A program made the position numbers and the translations under genes. 64,000 nt of DNA, taken from positions 1 to 64,000 of the forward strand of contig CANMDH010000014.1 in assembly GCA_947496555.1 (NCBI GenBank). The letters run 5' to 3'. Below are positions 27,248 to 36,279 of this stretch, piece by piece (positions within the stretch are counted from its first letter, which is position 1; each line of letters begins with the position of its first letter). The DNA comes from an uncultured Aquimarina sp. Its GTDB lineage: Bacteria > Bacteroidota > Bacteroidia > Flavobacteriales > Flavobacteriaceae. A model generated the notes under the pieces. It was not told the DNA's origin, did not search any database, and saw only the letters and a program-made list of their open reading frames with translations.

Positions 27248-28030
27248 ATGACAAAACTAGAGCATCACAAGGTTGTGAAAATTGAAGAGAATTCTCTATT
27301 TGAGAAAAGGTTGTATGATTTGTTTAAAGCCACGATTAGTGATGAGGTTTCTATCCCTCATTTTAGAAAATTGTTCTCAAAGTTTGAGAGTATGGATATG
27401 CATATTATGACAAAAAAAGGAAAAGATATTGGGATGTCCTATTTTATGTACTGTAAAAATCCCCAATATAGAAAAGACCTTTATATACGCTTGGGAATAG
27501 GTATTATCAAAGAGGAAAGAGGGGGGGCTTTCTTTCCGAAAACCTTGATCTTAAGTACTATGCTTAAGGCCAAAATGAAGTATATGTTCAAAAATATTTA
27601 CATGGTAGCCATAACAATGAATCCTATTGTTTATGTCGCCACCTGTAAATACTGGAAGTACACCTATCCTAACCCTAATTTTGAGAATCCAAAATCTATA
27701 AAAGATTTAAAAAATAGAACAAAGAGTCTATTTAATTTTAATGAGATAGAGGAGGATATTATTGGGATACCTTTTTCTATGCCTGATATTGAAGATGCAA
27801 AGAAAAAGTTTTCGGATACCGAAAGTGAAAATGAATTCATAAAATATTTCGCGACAAAGGTTAGTGCAGAGGAAACCAATAAAGGGCTATTGACTTTTAT
27901 TCCAGTAGATTTTGTAAATCTATCTATAGTCGCATTTAGAAAAACCAGAACGGATGTAATGAGGTTTTTAAATAAAATTCTTGAGGAAAACGGAATACCT
28001 ATATTTAAGGACTACAGTCCAGCGAGATAG
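27248..28030 (+). CDS. Hypothetical protein, possibly GNAT-like
   Basis: 260 residues with no signal peptide. Strand-rich stretches (DLYIRLGIGIIKEERGGAFFPKT, NIYMVAITMNPIVYVATCKYW) recall a GNAT fold, where the last strand reads P-x-VYVA-x-CKYWKYTYPNP. No clear acetyl-CoA loop Q/RxxGxG/A is present, so the call is weak. It is isolated between long intergenic regions. Lysine-rich but otherwise normal for the window. Confidence 0.6.
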   Translation: MTKLEHHKVVKIEENSLFEKRLYDLFKATISDEVSIPHFRKLFSKFESMDMHIMTKKGKDIGMSYFMYCKNPQYRKDLYIRLGIGIIKEERGGAFFPKTLILSTMLKAKMKYMFKNIYMVAITMNPIVYVATCKYWKYTYPNPNFENPKSIKDLKNRTKSLFNFNEIEEDIIGIPFSMPDIEDAKKKFSDTESENEFIKYFATKVSAEETNKGLLTFIPVDFVNLSIVAFRKTRTDVMRFLNKILEENGIPIFKDYSPAR

Positions 28031-28056
28031 AATTATTATACCAGGAAATAATAAAA

Positions 28057-28092
28057 AAATAAACCTCACAAGAGTACTTGTGAGGTTTATTT
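28057..28092. terminator. Bidirectional terminator
   Basis: A 16-bp stem, AAATAAACCTCACAAG (28057-28072) with its complement at 28077-28092, with a 4-base loop. It separates the convergent genes at 27248-28030 and 28114-28938. Confidence 0.9.
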
Positions 28093-28113
28093 ATAGGTTT
28101 TAAGGTGCAGTCT

Positions 28114-28938
28114 TTAATATAAAAAGTCAAGAGCCGTTTGATCATCTGCATTAAAAGGTCGGTCACTTCCATCAGAACATGCTAACATCCAAGATGCGTC
28201 TGAAAGGGTAGCACCGGAAGGTGTTCCTGGAATAAGGTTGGCTCCAACACCACCATCTCCTTCGTCACTTGTTGCACCACCGCATGAGATACTTCTGTCG
28301 AAATAATCGGTATGTCTAAAACCAATACAATGTCCCATCTCATGCGAAACAATAGTGGCAATGCCTCCGGTATCAAAACCAAGGTTTGAGAGCCTACCAT
28401 TCAAAGAAATTTCGTTAAAAGGATCACCAGATGCCGTTGGGAAACCGGCAGAACCAAGAACTCCGAAAAATTCCAAGAAAAAGTTAAGCCTGGTTATAGA
28501 AATATCGGCATTACCTGAAGAATTGACTCTTTGAAAAGTAATTTCCAAGTTTTCATCATTGTAACGCTGGATTGCAAGATCTACACCAGCTACGGTAGCG
28601 GCATTAAATCTTGAACTTACAAATACAGTAATGTTTCTTCCGCCATTGGTCGCTACAAGATTATTGGTGCTGTACTGCTTTGAGTTAACAGAAACGCCTT
28701 CGGTTTTGGCTAAATTAAAGATTTGTTTATAGGTAAGTAAAATATCACCCTCTACTATGTAACTTTCTTCAAATTTAATAGGAGGCTGATCAGTGACGTC
28801 GAATCCTGCACTTTCAAGTGCTGCTAAAACTTCGTTTGACACTTCTTGTGTAACCATCGTTTCTTCTTCTTGCTCGCAGGCAACAAAAAAAACACTCAAC
28901 AATATGGTGAGTGCTACAAATAAATTGAGTTTTTTCAT
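28114..28938 (-). CDS. Dual-action HEIGH metallopeptidase (M57-type) lipoprotein
   Basis: 274 residues. The lipobox VACE gives lipidation at C21. The zinc motif is H199-E200-M-G-H203-C-I-G-F-R-H209-T-D211, the HExxHxxxxxHxD form of the Bacteroidota HEIGH metallopeptidases. Cysteines C204 and C219 may bridge the active-site region. The N-terminal part (residues 30-95) is a small propeptide-like domain. It is exposed on the envelope and probably cleaves proteins. It is monocistronic, ending at a strong terminator. Confidence 0.88.
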   Translation of the reverse strand: MKKLNLFVALTILLSVFFVACEQEEETMVTQEVSNEVLAALESAGFDVTDQPPIKFEESYIVEGDILLTYKQIFNLAKTEGVSVNSKQYSTNNLVATNGGRNITVFVSSRFNAATVAGVDLAIQRYNDENLEITFQRVNSSGNADISITRLNFFLEFFGVLGSAGFPTASGDPFNEISLNGRLSNLGFDTGGIATIVSHEMGHCIGFRHTDYFDRSISCGGATSDEGDGGVGANLIPGTPSGATLSDASWMLACSDGSDRPFNADDQTALDFLY

Positions 28939-29075
28939 AATGTACTATTTAAGTTGATTTTTGTGTGTTATAAATATAGAATAAAAAAAACAATTATTCA
29001 AGTATAATATTTTGATTTTTAGGTGATTATAGTATGTTTTTGATGTATGATTTGTAAGGTAAAACCATTAAACTA

Positions 29076-29112
29076 AAAGACCCCCTTATATCAAGTTTAT
29101 AAGGAGATCTTT
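29076..29112 (-). terminator. Terminator of the gene at 29141-29725
   Basis: On the minus strand AGATCTCCTTATA pairs (with G-U pairs) to TATAAGGGGGTCT and is followed by TTTT. It lies 29 bases past the stop. Confidence 0.7.
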
Positions 29113-29140
29113 TTCAATTCGCGTTTAATCAAACTCTATT

Positions 29141-29725
29141 TTAAAAAGCGAATTCTTTAATGAAATATTGACCATTTTTAATACGAATTCTTGCCTTGGA
29201 AGTAAAGGATGAAAAATCAAATAATTGTGTAATTACTGATTGAGTTGATATGATTTTTGGTACCAGTGCATTTCCATGTATATCTATAACTTCAATAACT
29301 ACTTTCTTTTGTAATGAATTTAAAAGATAGACAGTTACTTGTTTGCCATTTTTCGAGAAGATAGGTTTAAATATTTCAATTGGGTTTCCTTGGATAATGG
29401 CCCTGTCTTCAGATTTGTCGAATTTATAAGTAGTTTGAATGCTCTTGTACTTATTTTCAAGACGTACATTAAAGGTGTCTCCGTTTAGCTCTTTCAATAA
29501 AAACTCATGCGCCAATAAATCTGGTGTTTTCCTGGTTTCCTGAAATATGACTGAACTAGATTGATCCGTAATTGTAAGGGTGGTGTTAATCATTTCTAAG
29601 CCATGATACTCTAATACTACATTTCTATTTTCCGAAGAAACTAATACGATATTTTTAAAATTGTCTTTGGCAAAACTTATGGTGCTTAATAAAGCTATAA
29701 TTGCTAAAATTTGATACTTTCTCAT
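29141..29725 (-). CDS. Hypothetical secreted protein
   Basis: 194 residues with a signal peptide (YQILAIIALLSTISFA). The mature part is strand-rich (VVLEYHGLEMINTTLTITDQ, VTVYLLNSLQKKVVIEVIDIHG) and looks like two beta-sandwich domains similar to the small surface domains of Bacteroidota. No catalytic or sorting motif is visible. It ends at a terminator and starts 247 bases from the divergent LytS gene. Confidence 0.65.
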   Translation of the reverse strand: MRKYQILAIIALLSTISFAKDNFKNIVLVSSENRNVVLEYHGLEMINTTLTITDQSSSVIFQETRKTPDLLAHEFLLKELNGDTFNVRLENKYKSIQTTYKFDKSEDRAIIQGNPIEIFKPIFSKNGKQVTVYLLNSLQKKVVIEVIDIHGNALVPKIISTQSVITQLFDFSSFTSKARIRIKNGQYFIKEFAF

Positions 29726-29972
29726 GATGAATACTTTTTAATGTTTTCATAAATGTATAGCAATAGTGTATACCAATTTTGGAAAGAGGACCAGCGCTTT
29801 AGTTTACAATACAGACAGCTTAAAAAAGTGATAATCAGTGATGAATTACCTTTATCTTTATGTAGATGGTGGTTTGGTGGAACATTGGTAATTCGTCCTT
29901 TATTTTTACTCGTTCGTCACTAAAAATGAGCCCTTTAACGCACTAGATCATAATTAATCGTAATATAGTGGT

Positions 29973-31019
29973 ATGAATTGGTTAAAGACTTATGATACCT
30001 GGACACTAGAACGAATTAGTCGCCATATTTTGTACTGGAGTATATGGAGTATTTTGTATGTATTAACAAATTATTTTACTGTTTATAATCGTACACTTTG
30101 GCAATGTATTAGCCATGAATTAGTAGTACTTCCCATAAAAATGGGATGTGCATATCTGATTGCCTACGTTTTGATGCCTAAATACCTATATAAAAAACGA
30201 TATTTTGAGTTTGCTATAACTACTATTATAGCGACTGGCTTTTTTGGTTGGATGTTATTAACCTTGTATTACGAAATGATCTACCCTACGATTTTGGGTC
30301 AAACTGGGTATTACACTGATCATGCAAGCTTTATTTATAAAGGAATAGAACTCATATATATTACTTCAATAATATTGGGTATAAAGTTTTTTCAGAACTT
30401 TTTACAAGAACGACAACGTAATCAAGATTTGCTCAAAGAAAAGATAGAAGCAGAATTGAAATATCTAAAAAATCAAGTGCAACCTCATTTTTTGTTCAAT
30501 ACACTTAACAATATTTACGGGATGGTATTGTCAAATAATAAGAATGCGGGAGAATCTATTGTAAAACTTTCTGAAATCCTGGGGTATATTTTATATGAAA
30601 GTGATGTAGAATTGATTTCACTAACTTCAGAAATTGATAATTTAGAGAACTTCATAGAACTTGAACGTCTTCGATATGATAGAAAATTGGATTTTAGATA
30701 TCAAAAGTCTGTAGCTCATTGCGGGGCTTACATTTCACCATTAATTTTATTACCTTTTGTCGAAAATGCTTTTAAACATGGTCCAGCAAAAGAAGAAGGG
30801 AAGTCTATAATTGATTTGAAAATTGAAACGATTAATGGAATGCTGAATTTCATAATTAAAAACACCTATAACGAAGCATCGATAGATGATAACGTGAAAT
30901 CTGGTATAGGACTGAAAAATATAATAAAGCGATTGTCTTTGTTATATCCTGAAAAGCACCAATTAACGATTAAAAAAGAAGTAATGTTTGAAGTGAACTT
31001 GCAAATAAGATTATCATAA
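29973..31019 (+). CDS. LytS-type sensor histidine kinase (His_kinase family)
   Basis: 348 residues. About four membrane helices (residues 20-145) are followed by the His_kinase region, with the phosphoaccepting H172 in QVQPHFLFNTLNNIYGM. A short coiled coil (QDLLKEKIEAELKYL) links them. The ATPase part carries LPFVENAFKHG and SGIGLKNIIKRLSLLYP. It pairs with the LytTR regulator 5 bases downstream. Such kinases lack the HATPase N-terminal repeats of classical EnvZ types. The signal is unknown. Confidence 0.92.
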   Translation: MNWLKTYDTWTLERISRHILYWSIWSILYVLTNYFTVYNRTLWQCISHELVVLPIKMGCAYLIAYVLMPKYLYKKRYFEFAITTIIATGFFGWMLLTLYYEMIYPTILGQTGYYTDHASFIYKGIELIYITSIILGIKFFQNFLQERQRNQDLLKEKIEAELKYLKNQVQPHFLFNTLNNIYGMVLSNNKNAGESIVKLSEILGYILYESDVELISLTSEIDNLENFIELERLRYDRKLDFRYQKSVAHCGAYISPLILLPFVENAFKHGPAKEEGKSIIDLKIETINGMLNFIIKNTYNEASIDDNVKSGIGLKNIIKRLSLLYPEKHQLTIKKEVMFEVNLQIRLS

Positions 31020-31024
31020 AACGA

Positions 31025-31768
31025 ATGAACAAGGCGATTAACTGTATTATTATAGATGATGAAGAGATGGCCACAAAGGTCATCGCTAAGCACCTTGAAA
31101 ATATACCTGATTTTAAAATAGTAGGTATTTTTCATAGTGCAGTTGAGGCTTTTTTGGTGATTGATGATTTAAAGGTGGATGTGATGTTTTTGGATATACA
31201 AATGCCCAAAATGACCGGACTTTCTATGCTCAAAATGTTAAAAAAACAACCTTTAACCGTTCTTACGACGGCTCATAGAGAGTATGCTCTTGAAGGGTTT
31301 CAATTAGAAGTGGTGGATTATCTATTAAAACCTATTGGACTTAATCGATTTCTTCAAACTATTAACCGTATAAAACGATTAGTAAATACCAATAGTCAAC
31401 AAACTAGTATAGAAAAAGAAGAAAAAGTTACTGAAAACTCTGAAACACTAGATCATATTTTTATAAAATCCGAAAGAGCATTTCTGAAAATAGATTTTTC
31501 AACAATCTTACATATTGAAGCTATTAAAAACCACATAAAGATTGTAACAACAAAAGAAACTCATATCAGCCTGATGCCAATTTCAGAATTCGAGACCAAA
31601 TTACCTCCTAATGATTTTATTCGGATCCATCGATCATACATTATTAATATAACTCAAGTAAAGCGTTTTGACAATAATAGTATTACCAATGACAATGGCG
31701 TATTTCCGATCGGACGTTCCTATAAAGAAATTGTAAGAGATTTACTGACCAAAAGATTAATTAAATGA
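31025..31768 (+). CDS. LytTR family response regulator
   Basis: 247 residues. The receiver domain (1-120) has the acidic pair D11-D12, phosphoacceptor D57 in FLDIQMP and K102. The LytTR DNA-binding domain spans about residues 145-245 (IFIKSERAFLKIDFSTILHIEA...PIGRSYKE). It forms a two-component system with the LytS kinase just upstream, and such pairs often regulate nearby genes. It ends 1 base before the convergent esterase gene. Confidence 0.93.
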   Translation: MNKAINCIIIDDEEMATKVIAKHLENIPDFKIVGIFHSAVEAFLVIDDLKVDVMFLDIQMPKMTGLSMLKMLKKQPLTVLTTAHREYALEGFQLEVVDYLLKPIGLNRFLQTINRIKRLVNTNSQQTSIEKEEKVTENSETLDHIFIKSERAFLKIDFSTILHIEAIKNHIKIVTTKETHISLMPISEFETKLPPNDFIRIHRSYIINITQVKRFDNNSITNDNGVFPIGRSYKEIVRDLLTKRLIK

Positions 31769-31769
31769 A

Positions 31770-32429
31770 CTAAAGTAAATTGCTTAACCACTCTTTAAAT
31801 TGATAGAAATTTTGTGGGGCAACACCATGTCCTACGGGAAATTCATTGAGTTCGGTTTTGATGCCAAGTTTTGCTAAGTGAGAAGGTGCTTTACGAGCCC
31901 ATTCTACCGGAATAACCTGATCCACGCTACCATGAGAACAATAAATGTTGAGGTTAGAGAAGTCATTTGTAGTATACCCTTCTTTTAAAATATCCTCATT
32001 TACATATCCGCTTAAAGCTATCACATTTTTTACCTTATTAGGGTAGGAGAGTGCGACCGAATAACTTAGAATAGTTCCCTGACTAAAACCTAATAATGTA
32101 ACGTTATTAGAATCCAGGTTGTAAGCCTGTACAGCTTCATCAATAAAATTGGCAATCTTATCCCGGGATTCTATGGCTTGTTTGTCATCACTAAATTTTC
32201 CTTGTGCAGCATCAAAGTATATGGCATACCACGCATTTCCGTAAGGTTGCATTGGATAAGGAGCTCGTACCGAGATTATAAAAAGTTCTTCCGGTAGTTC
32301 TGATGCAAATGAGAAAAGATCGTTTTCATCGCTTCCATACCCGTGAAACATAAATAATACAGGTGTTTTTTCTTTTTTTATTGATGGTTCTTTAATGATA
32401 TGATATAGGGACAATGTTTTTGTTTGCAT
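31770..32429 (-). CDS. Alpha/beta hydrolase (phospholipase/carboxylesterase family)
   Basis: 219 residues, the usual size. The catalytic triad is S116 in GFSQG, D170 in HGSVDQVIP and H201 in PVGHGV; the oxyanion stretch is FMFHGYGSDEND. Members hydrolyse short acyl esters. No signal peptide, so it acts in the cytoplasm. It is the last gene of a minus-strand run of four genes, 12 bases after the membrane protein gene. Confidence 0.92.
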   Translation of the reverse strand: MQTKTLSLYHIIKEPSIKKEKTPVLFMFHGYGSDENDLFSFASELPEELFIISVRAPYPMQPYGNAWYAIYFDAAQGKFSDDKQAIESRDKIANFIDEAVQAYNLDSNNVTLLGFSQGTILSYSVALSYPNKVKNVIALSGYVNEDILKEGYTTNDFSNLNIYCSHGSVDQVIPVEWARKAPSHLAKLGIKTELNEFPVGHGVAPQNFYQFKEWLSNLL

Positions 32430-32441
32430 GCTATTTTGTTC

Positions 32442-32771
32442 TTATTTAATAAAAGTAAACCACTCCTGAAAATATGGGCCTACCAGTGGTACCGTTTTTT
32501 GTTCTTCTCTTGAAGCTAAAATTAATCCATATATAATAAGAACTATTGAGAAAAACCAAAATCCAATATGAATGAAAATAGAGTTAAAGATTTCGGCTAA
32601 AGCTATTAAAAGGTAAAACATTATCCATAATCCTAATGCCTGCCTGATATGAAAACTGGCAAACTGGTTTTTACTATCCTTATTCATAAAAAAAGCTATG
32701 ATTGTACCAATAATGGTGATGTAAGCAATAATAGCCGCTGTTTTTCCCTGTTTTGCGTAATCCGATTGCAT
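32442..32771 (-). CDS. DUF4870/Tic20-like small membrane protein
   Basis: 109 residues with three membrane helices (AAIIAYITIIGTIIAFFM, LGLWIMFYLLIALAEIFNS, FWFFSIVLIIYGLILA). The segment FASFHIRQALGLW is the family signature of the Tic20/DUF4870 group. The function is unknown. It lies between the dihydroorotase-like and esterase genes, likely on the same transcript. Confidence 0.8.
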   Translation of the reverse strand: MQSDYAKQGKTAAIIAYITIIGTIIAFFMNKDSKNQFASFHIRQALGLWIMFYLLIALAEIFNSIFIHIGFWFFSIVLIIYGLILASREEQKTVPLVGPYFQEWFTFIK

Positions 32772-32824
32772 GATTGATTAGATTAGTTAATAATTCTCTC
32801 GAAAATTAGTATTGCACTATGGCT

Positions 32825-34078
32825 TTATTTCAACACTATTTTCCAATTCGCTATGATACCGTAAGAAGTACCTTTTACAGTTTTTCCGACAAAAGCACTG
32901 TTTTTTGAGGTTGATAGTATATCATTTTCAGTAAAAATTGCCGCTCCTTCGGGGTTGAACAATGATATATTCGCTTTGTTATCTTTATCGATAATTCCCG
33001 TTTGTATTCCAAAAATCTCTTTCCCTTTGGTAAGCAAAGAAATCGTTTTTTCAACTCCCAATATATTGTTTAAAGTACCAAAAGCATTTTCAAGTCCAAT
33101 GGTACCATATTCTGCACTATCAAATTCAACTTTTTTATGTTCAATATCGATAGGTTGGTGATCACTGGTAACCATATCGATCGTACCGTCTTTGATACCT
33201 TTTAAAAGAGCATCAACGTCTTTTTGTGTGCGTAGTGGCGGCAATACTTTATAATTTGAGTCAAAGGACTCTAATTCTGCATCGGTAAGAGATAGATGGT
33301 GAACACTCGCACTACAGCTAATCTGCAACCCTTTTGATTTGGCTTCCTTGATTAGTGCCACAGATTTTGCCGTTGAAATGGTAGGAATATGCAATTTTCC
33401 ACCGGCATATTCAAGCAAAAATAGGTCGCGAGCCACCTGCAGTTCTTCTGCCAAAGCTGGAATCCCTTTTAACCCTAATAAAGTACTCCGTTCTTCTTCG
33501 TTCATAACGCCTTTTCCGGCAATACTATTTTCCTGAGGGAAAGACAGTACTAGTCCATCAAAATTTTGGGAATACAGTAGTGCAATTTTTAGCAAATTAG
33601 GGTTTTGGATTGCTTTTTTATAATCTCCAAAAGCAATGGCGCCAGCTTGTTGCATATCATACAATTCTGCTAAATCAACACCTTCAGATTTTACCGTGAG
33701 GGCACCAATGGGATACACATTTACAGCATTGTTTCGTGCTTTACCAGTAAGAAAACCAATAGAAGCACTGGTATCCGTAATGGGCAGTGTATTAGGATTT
33801 AAAGCAATGTCTGTAAAACCACTTTTTGCAGCTACACTTAGTCCATGATCGATGGTTTCTCGTTCCTCGTAACCAGGTTCTCCAAAACTTACGCTGCTAT
33901 CAAACCAACCTTGCGAAACATGCAAATTATCTAGTTTTATTTCTTTTACATTGTTTTTTACCGCAATGGTAGTATTTATATCAGTAATGATGCCTTCTTC
34001 AATGAGAATATCAACAGTTTGCTGATGAAAAGGAGAGGTTGGGTCAATTACAGTAGCCGCCTTTAATATGAAGTTCAT
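32825..34078 (-). CDS. pyrC: Dihydroorotase-like protein lacking the HxH zinc motif
   Basis: 417 residues, class I dihydroorotase size and fold. Dihydroorotase closes the pyrimidine ring from carbamoyl aspartate using a binuclear zinc site. The usual DxHxHxRE motif is here D60-S-S62-V-S64-F-G66-E-P-G, so both zinc histidines and the arginine are changed. Other metal residues are kept: K154 or K155 in FGDYKKA, H230 in LHIPTIST, H260/H261 in ASVHHLSLTD and D306 in TSDHQP. It may be a noncanonical enzyme or a partner subunit such as the pseudo-DHOase that binds aspartate carbamoyltransferase. It overlaps the BatA-type gene by 4 bases (ATGA). Confidence 0.8.
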   Translation of the reverse strand: MNFILKAATVIDPTSPFHQQTVDILIEEGIITDINTTIAVKNNVKEIKLDNLHVSQGWFDSSVSFGEPGYEERETIDHGLSVAAKSGFTDIALNPNTLPITDTSASIGFLTGKARNNAVNVYPIGALTVKSEGVDLAELYDMQQAGAIAFGDYKKAIQNPNLLKIALLYSQNFDGLVLSFPQENSIAGKGVMNEEERSTLLGLKGIPALAEELQVARDLFLLEYAGGKLHIPTISTAKSVALIKEAKSKGLQISCSASVHHLSLTDAELESFDSNYKVLPPLRTQKDVDALLKGIKDGTIDMVTSDHQPIDIEHKKVEFDSAEYGTIGLENAFGTLNNILGVEKTISLLTKGKEIFGIQTGIIDKDNKANISLFNPEGAAIFTENDILSTSKNSAFVGKTVKGTSYGIIANWKIVLK

Positions 34079-36000
34079 TTCAGATATTTTAATAATAGTA
34101 TTTCAATTAACAGGAATATCAGCGCAAAAATAACAAACCATTTCCAAAGTTCATTGATACTGGTCTCTTCTTTTATCTGATCAAAAAGTTCGGTGATAGA
34201 ATCACTGATTTCATATGCCGACGTTGCTGAAAGATTGTAGTACTGTAGTTCACTCTCTGTACTGTCATAATTGTAGCTAACATATTGTATTATTTTTTCT
34301 TTATCCTGTAGGCTATAAATACCGGCCTTGGTGGGAACCTCTTCTGTAGTGATTCGAACTTTGGTCGAAAAACTTTGTTGTAACGGAATACTACTTTCCT
34401 TATCAGAAACCAGTGTCAGAATACCATCTTGTCCCAAAGATATTGGTACATCATACGAATTAACCTGACCAATTGTATAGGATATGTCGGTAAGCTCTAG
34501 ACTTTGTTTTCCGATATTATACAAGGTAGGAACAATGAGGGGTGAATTCTTAAAATTCGAATTTTCATTATTGATACCGGCAGTAAATACATATATCCTC
34601 CCAGTTTTATACAAAAAAGGGTTATTGTCTTCGAACGAAAGTACAATATTAGAAGCATTAGACTGGTAAAAGCTATTTACCTTTGGATATTGAAAATTGG
34701 TAATGCTTTTATCAAATACACCTCTATAAAGCGGATGAGAAAAATTTATTTTTGTAATCTTTTTTTCTTGAGATTTTAATGCCAGTAATCCCTCGTTTGA
34801 AAAGGCTTTTATCAACTGCTGATAAGATACTATATCTCCATTTTCTGAAGGTATTAAGCATATTGTACCTCCTTGGCCTGCAAAAGGTTGTAAAGCATTT
34901 ATTAACGATACAGGAATTTGTTTTACCTCATTGATCAATACGAGGTTCGCATTACTTATATCATTATAATTGAGTGATTCTATAGAACTACTCGTTAATT
35001 CAAACTCATTTGGAGTAAAAATGTTTTTAATAAAACTATCATTTGCTTCATTAATGGCAAGAACCTTAATTTTTTTGGGTGAATTGATGGTGAAATACCT
35101 ATTATTATCAAATGTAATGGCGGGATCTTCAAGCGTAACGCGTCCATTTATACCTGTGTTTTCATTAAGACGGAACTCGGTAGTAGCCGAACCATTTTTT
35201 GGAATTGAGACCGCAGTTTTTGCGATTAGCTTATCGTTATTATATAATGCAATTGAAGTGTTGTCGGCATTGGCATCAATATTACTGAACAGCACCTTTA
35301 GAATTAATTCATTATTTGTATTGCGTTGTAAGTACAAACTGTCTATAGCGATATTTTGTTGGGTTACGGGTCGTAACCGCACCAAACTGGTCTGGGTCCC
35401 TACATCTGTTGGTATTGAAAATGCTTCATTTTTTTGCTGAAAATCAGAAACCATGATCACTCTTTTAATGGTTTCTGGAGAAGTACTTAAAAGTTGTTTT
35501 GCCTTTAAGTAAGCAGCATGATAGGGTAGTTGATTAGAACTATATTCTATCTGAAGTAAATCATTTTGAACATCTTTTTTGCTAACATTGGCAAATGTTT
35601 CGGTATTGGTGAACAAAGAAAATACCTGATCTTCCGGAAGGTCACTCAAAATTTCTTGTACCGCTCGTTTCAAAAGAGGACCTTTAGGGCCTTTGGCCTG
35701 CATACTGAAGGAATTGTCCAGATAAATAACAGTTTCAGCTTCTTTGCCTACAACATCTTCTGTAGCCAAATACGGCTGTGCAAAAGCTATGATAATGCTC
35801 GCTAAAGCTAACAAACGTGCAAAAAGAGTAAGCCATTTTTTGATTTGCGAACTTTTACGCGTCTGAATTGTTACCGCTTTAAGAAACTGTACATTGGTAA
35901 AATCTACTTTTTGAAAACGCCTTAACTGAAATAAATGAACTAAGATAGGAATGATAAGCGCAAAAAGAGCGTAAAGAAATTCTGGGTGTTTAAACTGCAT
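34075..36000 (-). CDS. BatA-type protein with von Willebrand A-like domain
   Basis: 641 residues. An N-terminal BatA domain (FKHPEFLYALFALIIPILVHLFQLRRF and a second helix) is followed by a vWA-like domain with the metal-site motif DNSFS in YLDNSFSM. A C-terminal membrane helix (FVIFALIFLLIEILLL) anchors the end. The middle part is beta-rich with a long periplasmic section. Such proteins work with the Bat/MoxR complex in envelope stress in other Bacteroidota; here no MoxR ATPase is adjacent. It is the first gene of the run with the dihydroorotase-like gene. Confidence 0.8.
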   Translation of the reverse strand: MQFKHPEFLYALFALIIPILVHLFQLRRFQKVDFTNVQFLKAVTIQTRKSSQIKKWLTLFARLLALASIIIAFAQPYLATEDVVGKEAETVIYLDNSFSMQAKGPKGPLLKRAVQEILSDLPEDQVFSLFTNTETFANVSKKDVQNDLLQIEYSSNQLPYHAAYLKAKQLLSTSPETIKRVIMVSDFQQKNEAFSIPTDVGTQTSLVRLRPVTQQNIAIDSLYLQRNTNNELILKVLFSNIDANADNTSIALYNNDKLIAKTAVSIPKNGSATTEFRLNENTGINGRVTLEDPAITFDNNRYFTINSPKKIKVLAINEANDSFIKNIFTPNEFELTSSSIESLNYNDISNANLVLINEVKQIPVSLINALQPFAGQGGTICLIPSENGDIVSYQQLIKAFSNEGLLALKSQEKKITKINFSHPLYRGVFDKSITNFQYPKVNSFYQSNASNIVLSFEDNNPFLYKTGRIYVFTAGINNENSNFKNSPLIVPTLYNIGKQSLELTDISYTIGQVNSYDVPISLGQDGILTLVSDKESSIPLQQSFSTKVRITTEEVPTKAGIYSLQDKEKIIQYVSYNYDSTESELQYYNLSATSAYEISDSITELFDQIKEETSINELWKWFVIFALIFLLIEILLLKYLK

Positions 36001-36108
36001 TCCTAATTTGAGTTTTTCAAATATACTATAAGATTTATGAATTACGATTTATGGGTAATGAATTTTTTGAATGTTTTTATTCGTGAAAAAAGTGGTAAAG
36101 GCTTTTTA

Positions 36109-36279
36109 AACCCGGATTGTGTATTAGAAAATCTACTACAGTTCCAAACTGCTTCAAAATAGATCACTTTGTTATGTTTCTCAAATTAACCGTAGCGGTG
36201 CTATGTTAAATTTGATAAAACATTATATTTTATTGCATTTTAGAGCTTCATAACGAAGTTCTAATACACAATCCGGGTT
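36109..36279. mobile_element. Candidate MITE: 171-bp element with 21-bp terminal inverted repeats
   Basis: The arms at 36109-36129 and 36259-36279 are perfect inverted repeats of 21 bases (the left arm begins AACCCGGATTGTG). The 129 bases between them hold no gene. Both ends are flanked by TTAA/TAA, which would fit a short target duplication. The right arm overlaps the stop codon of the YitT gene (TAA at 36278-36280). The spacer is too long for a terminator hairpin. Whether the element occurs elsewhere cannot be seen here. Confidence 0.55.

Noticed and set aside
36109-36279. Rho-independent terminator
   Set aside because: The 21-base arms are 129 bases apart, too far for a terminator stem.
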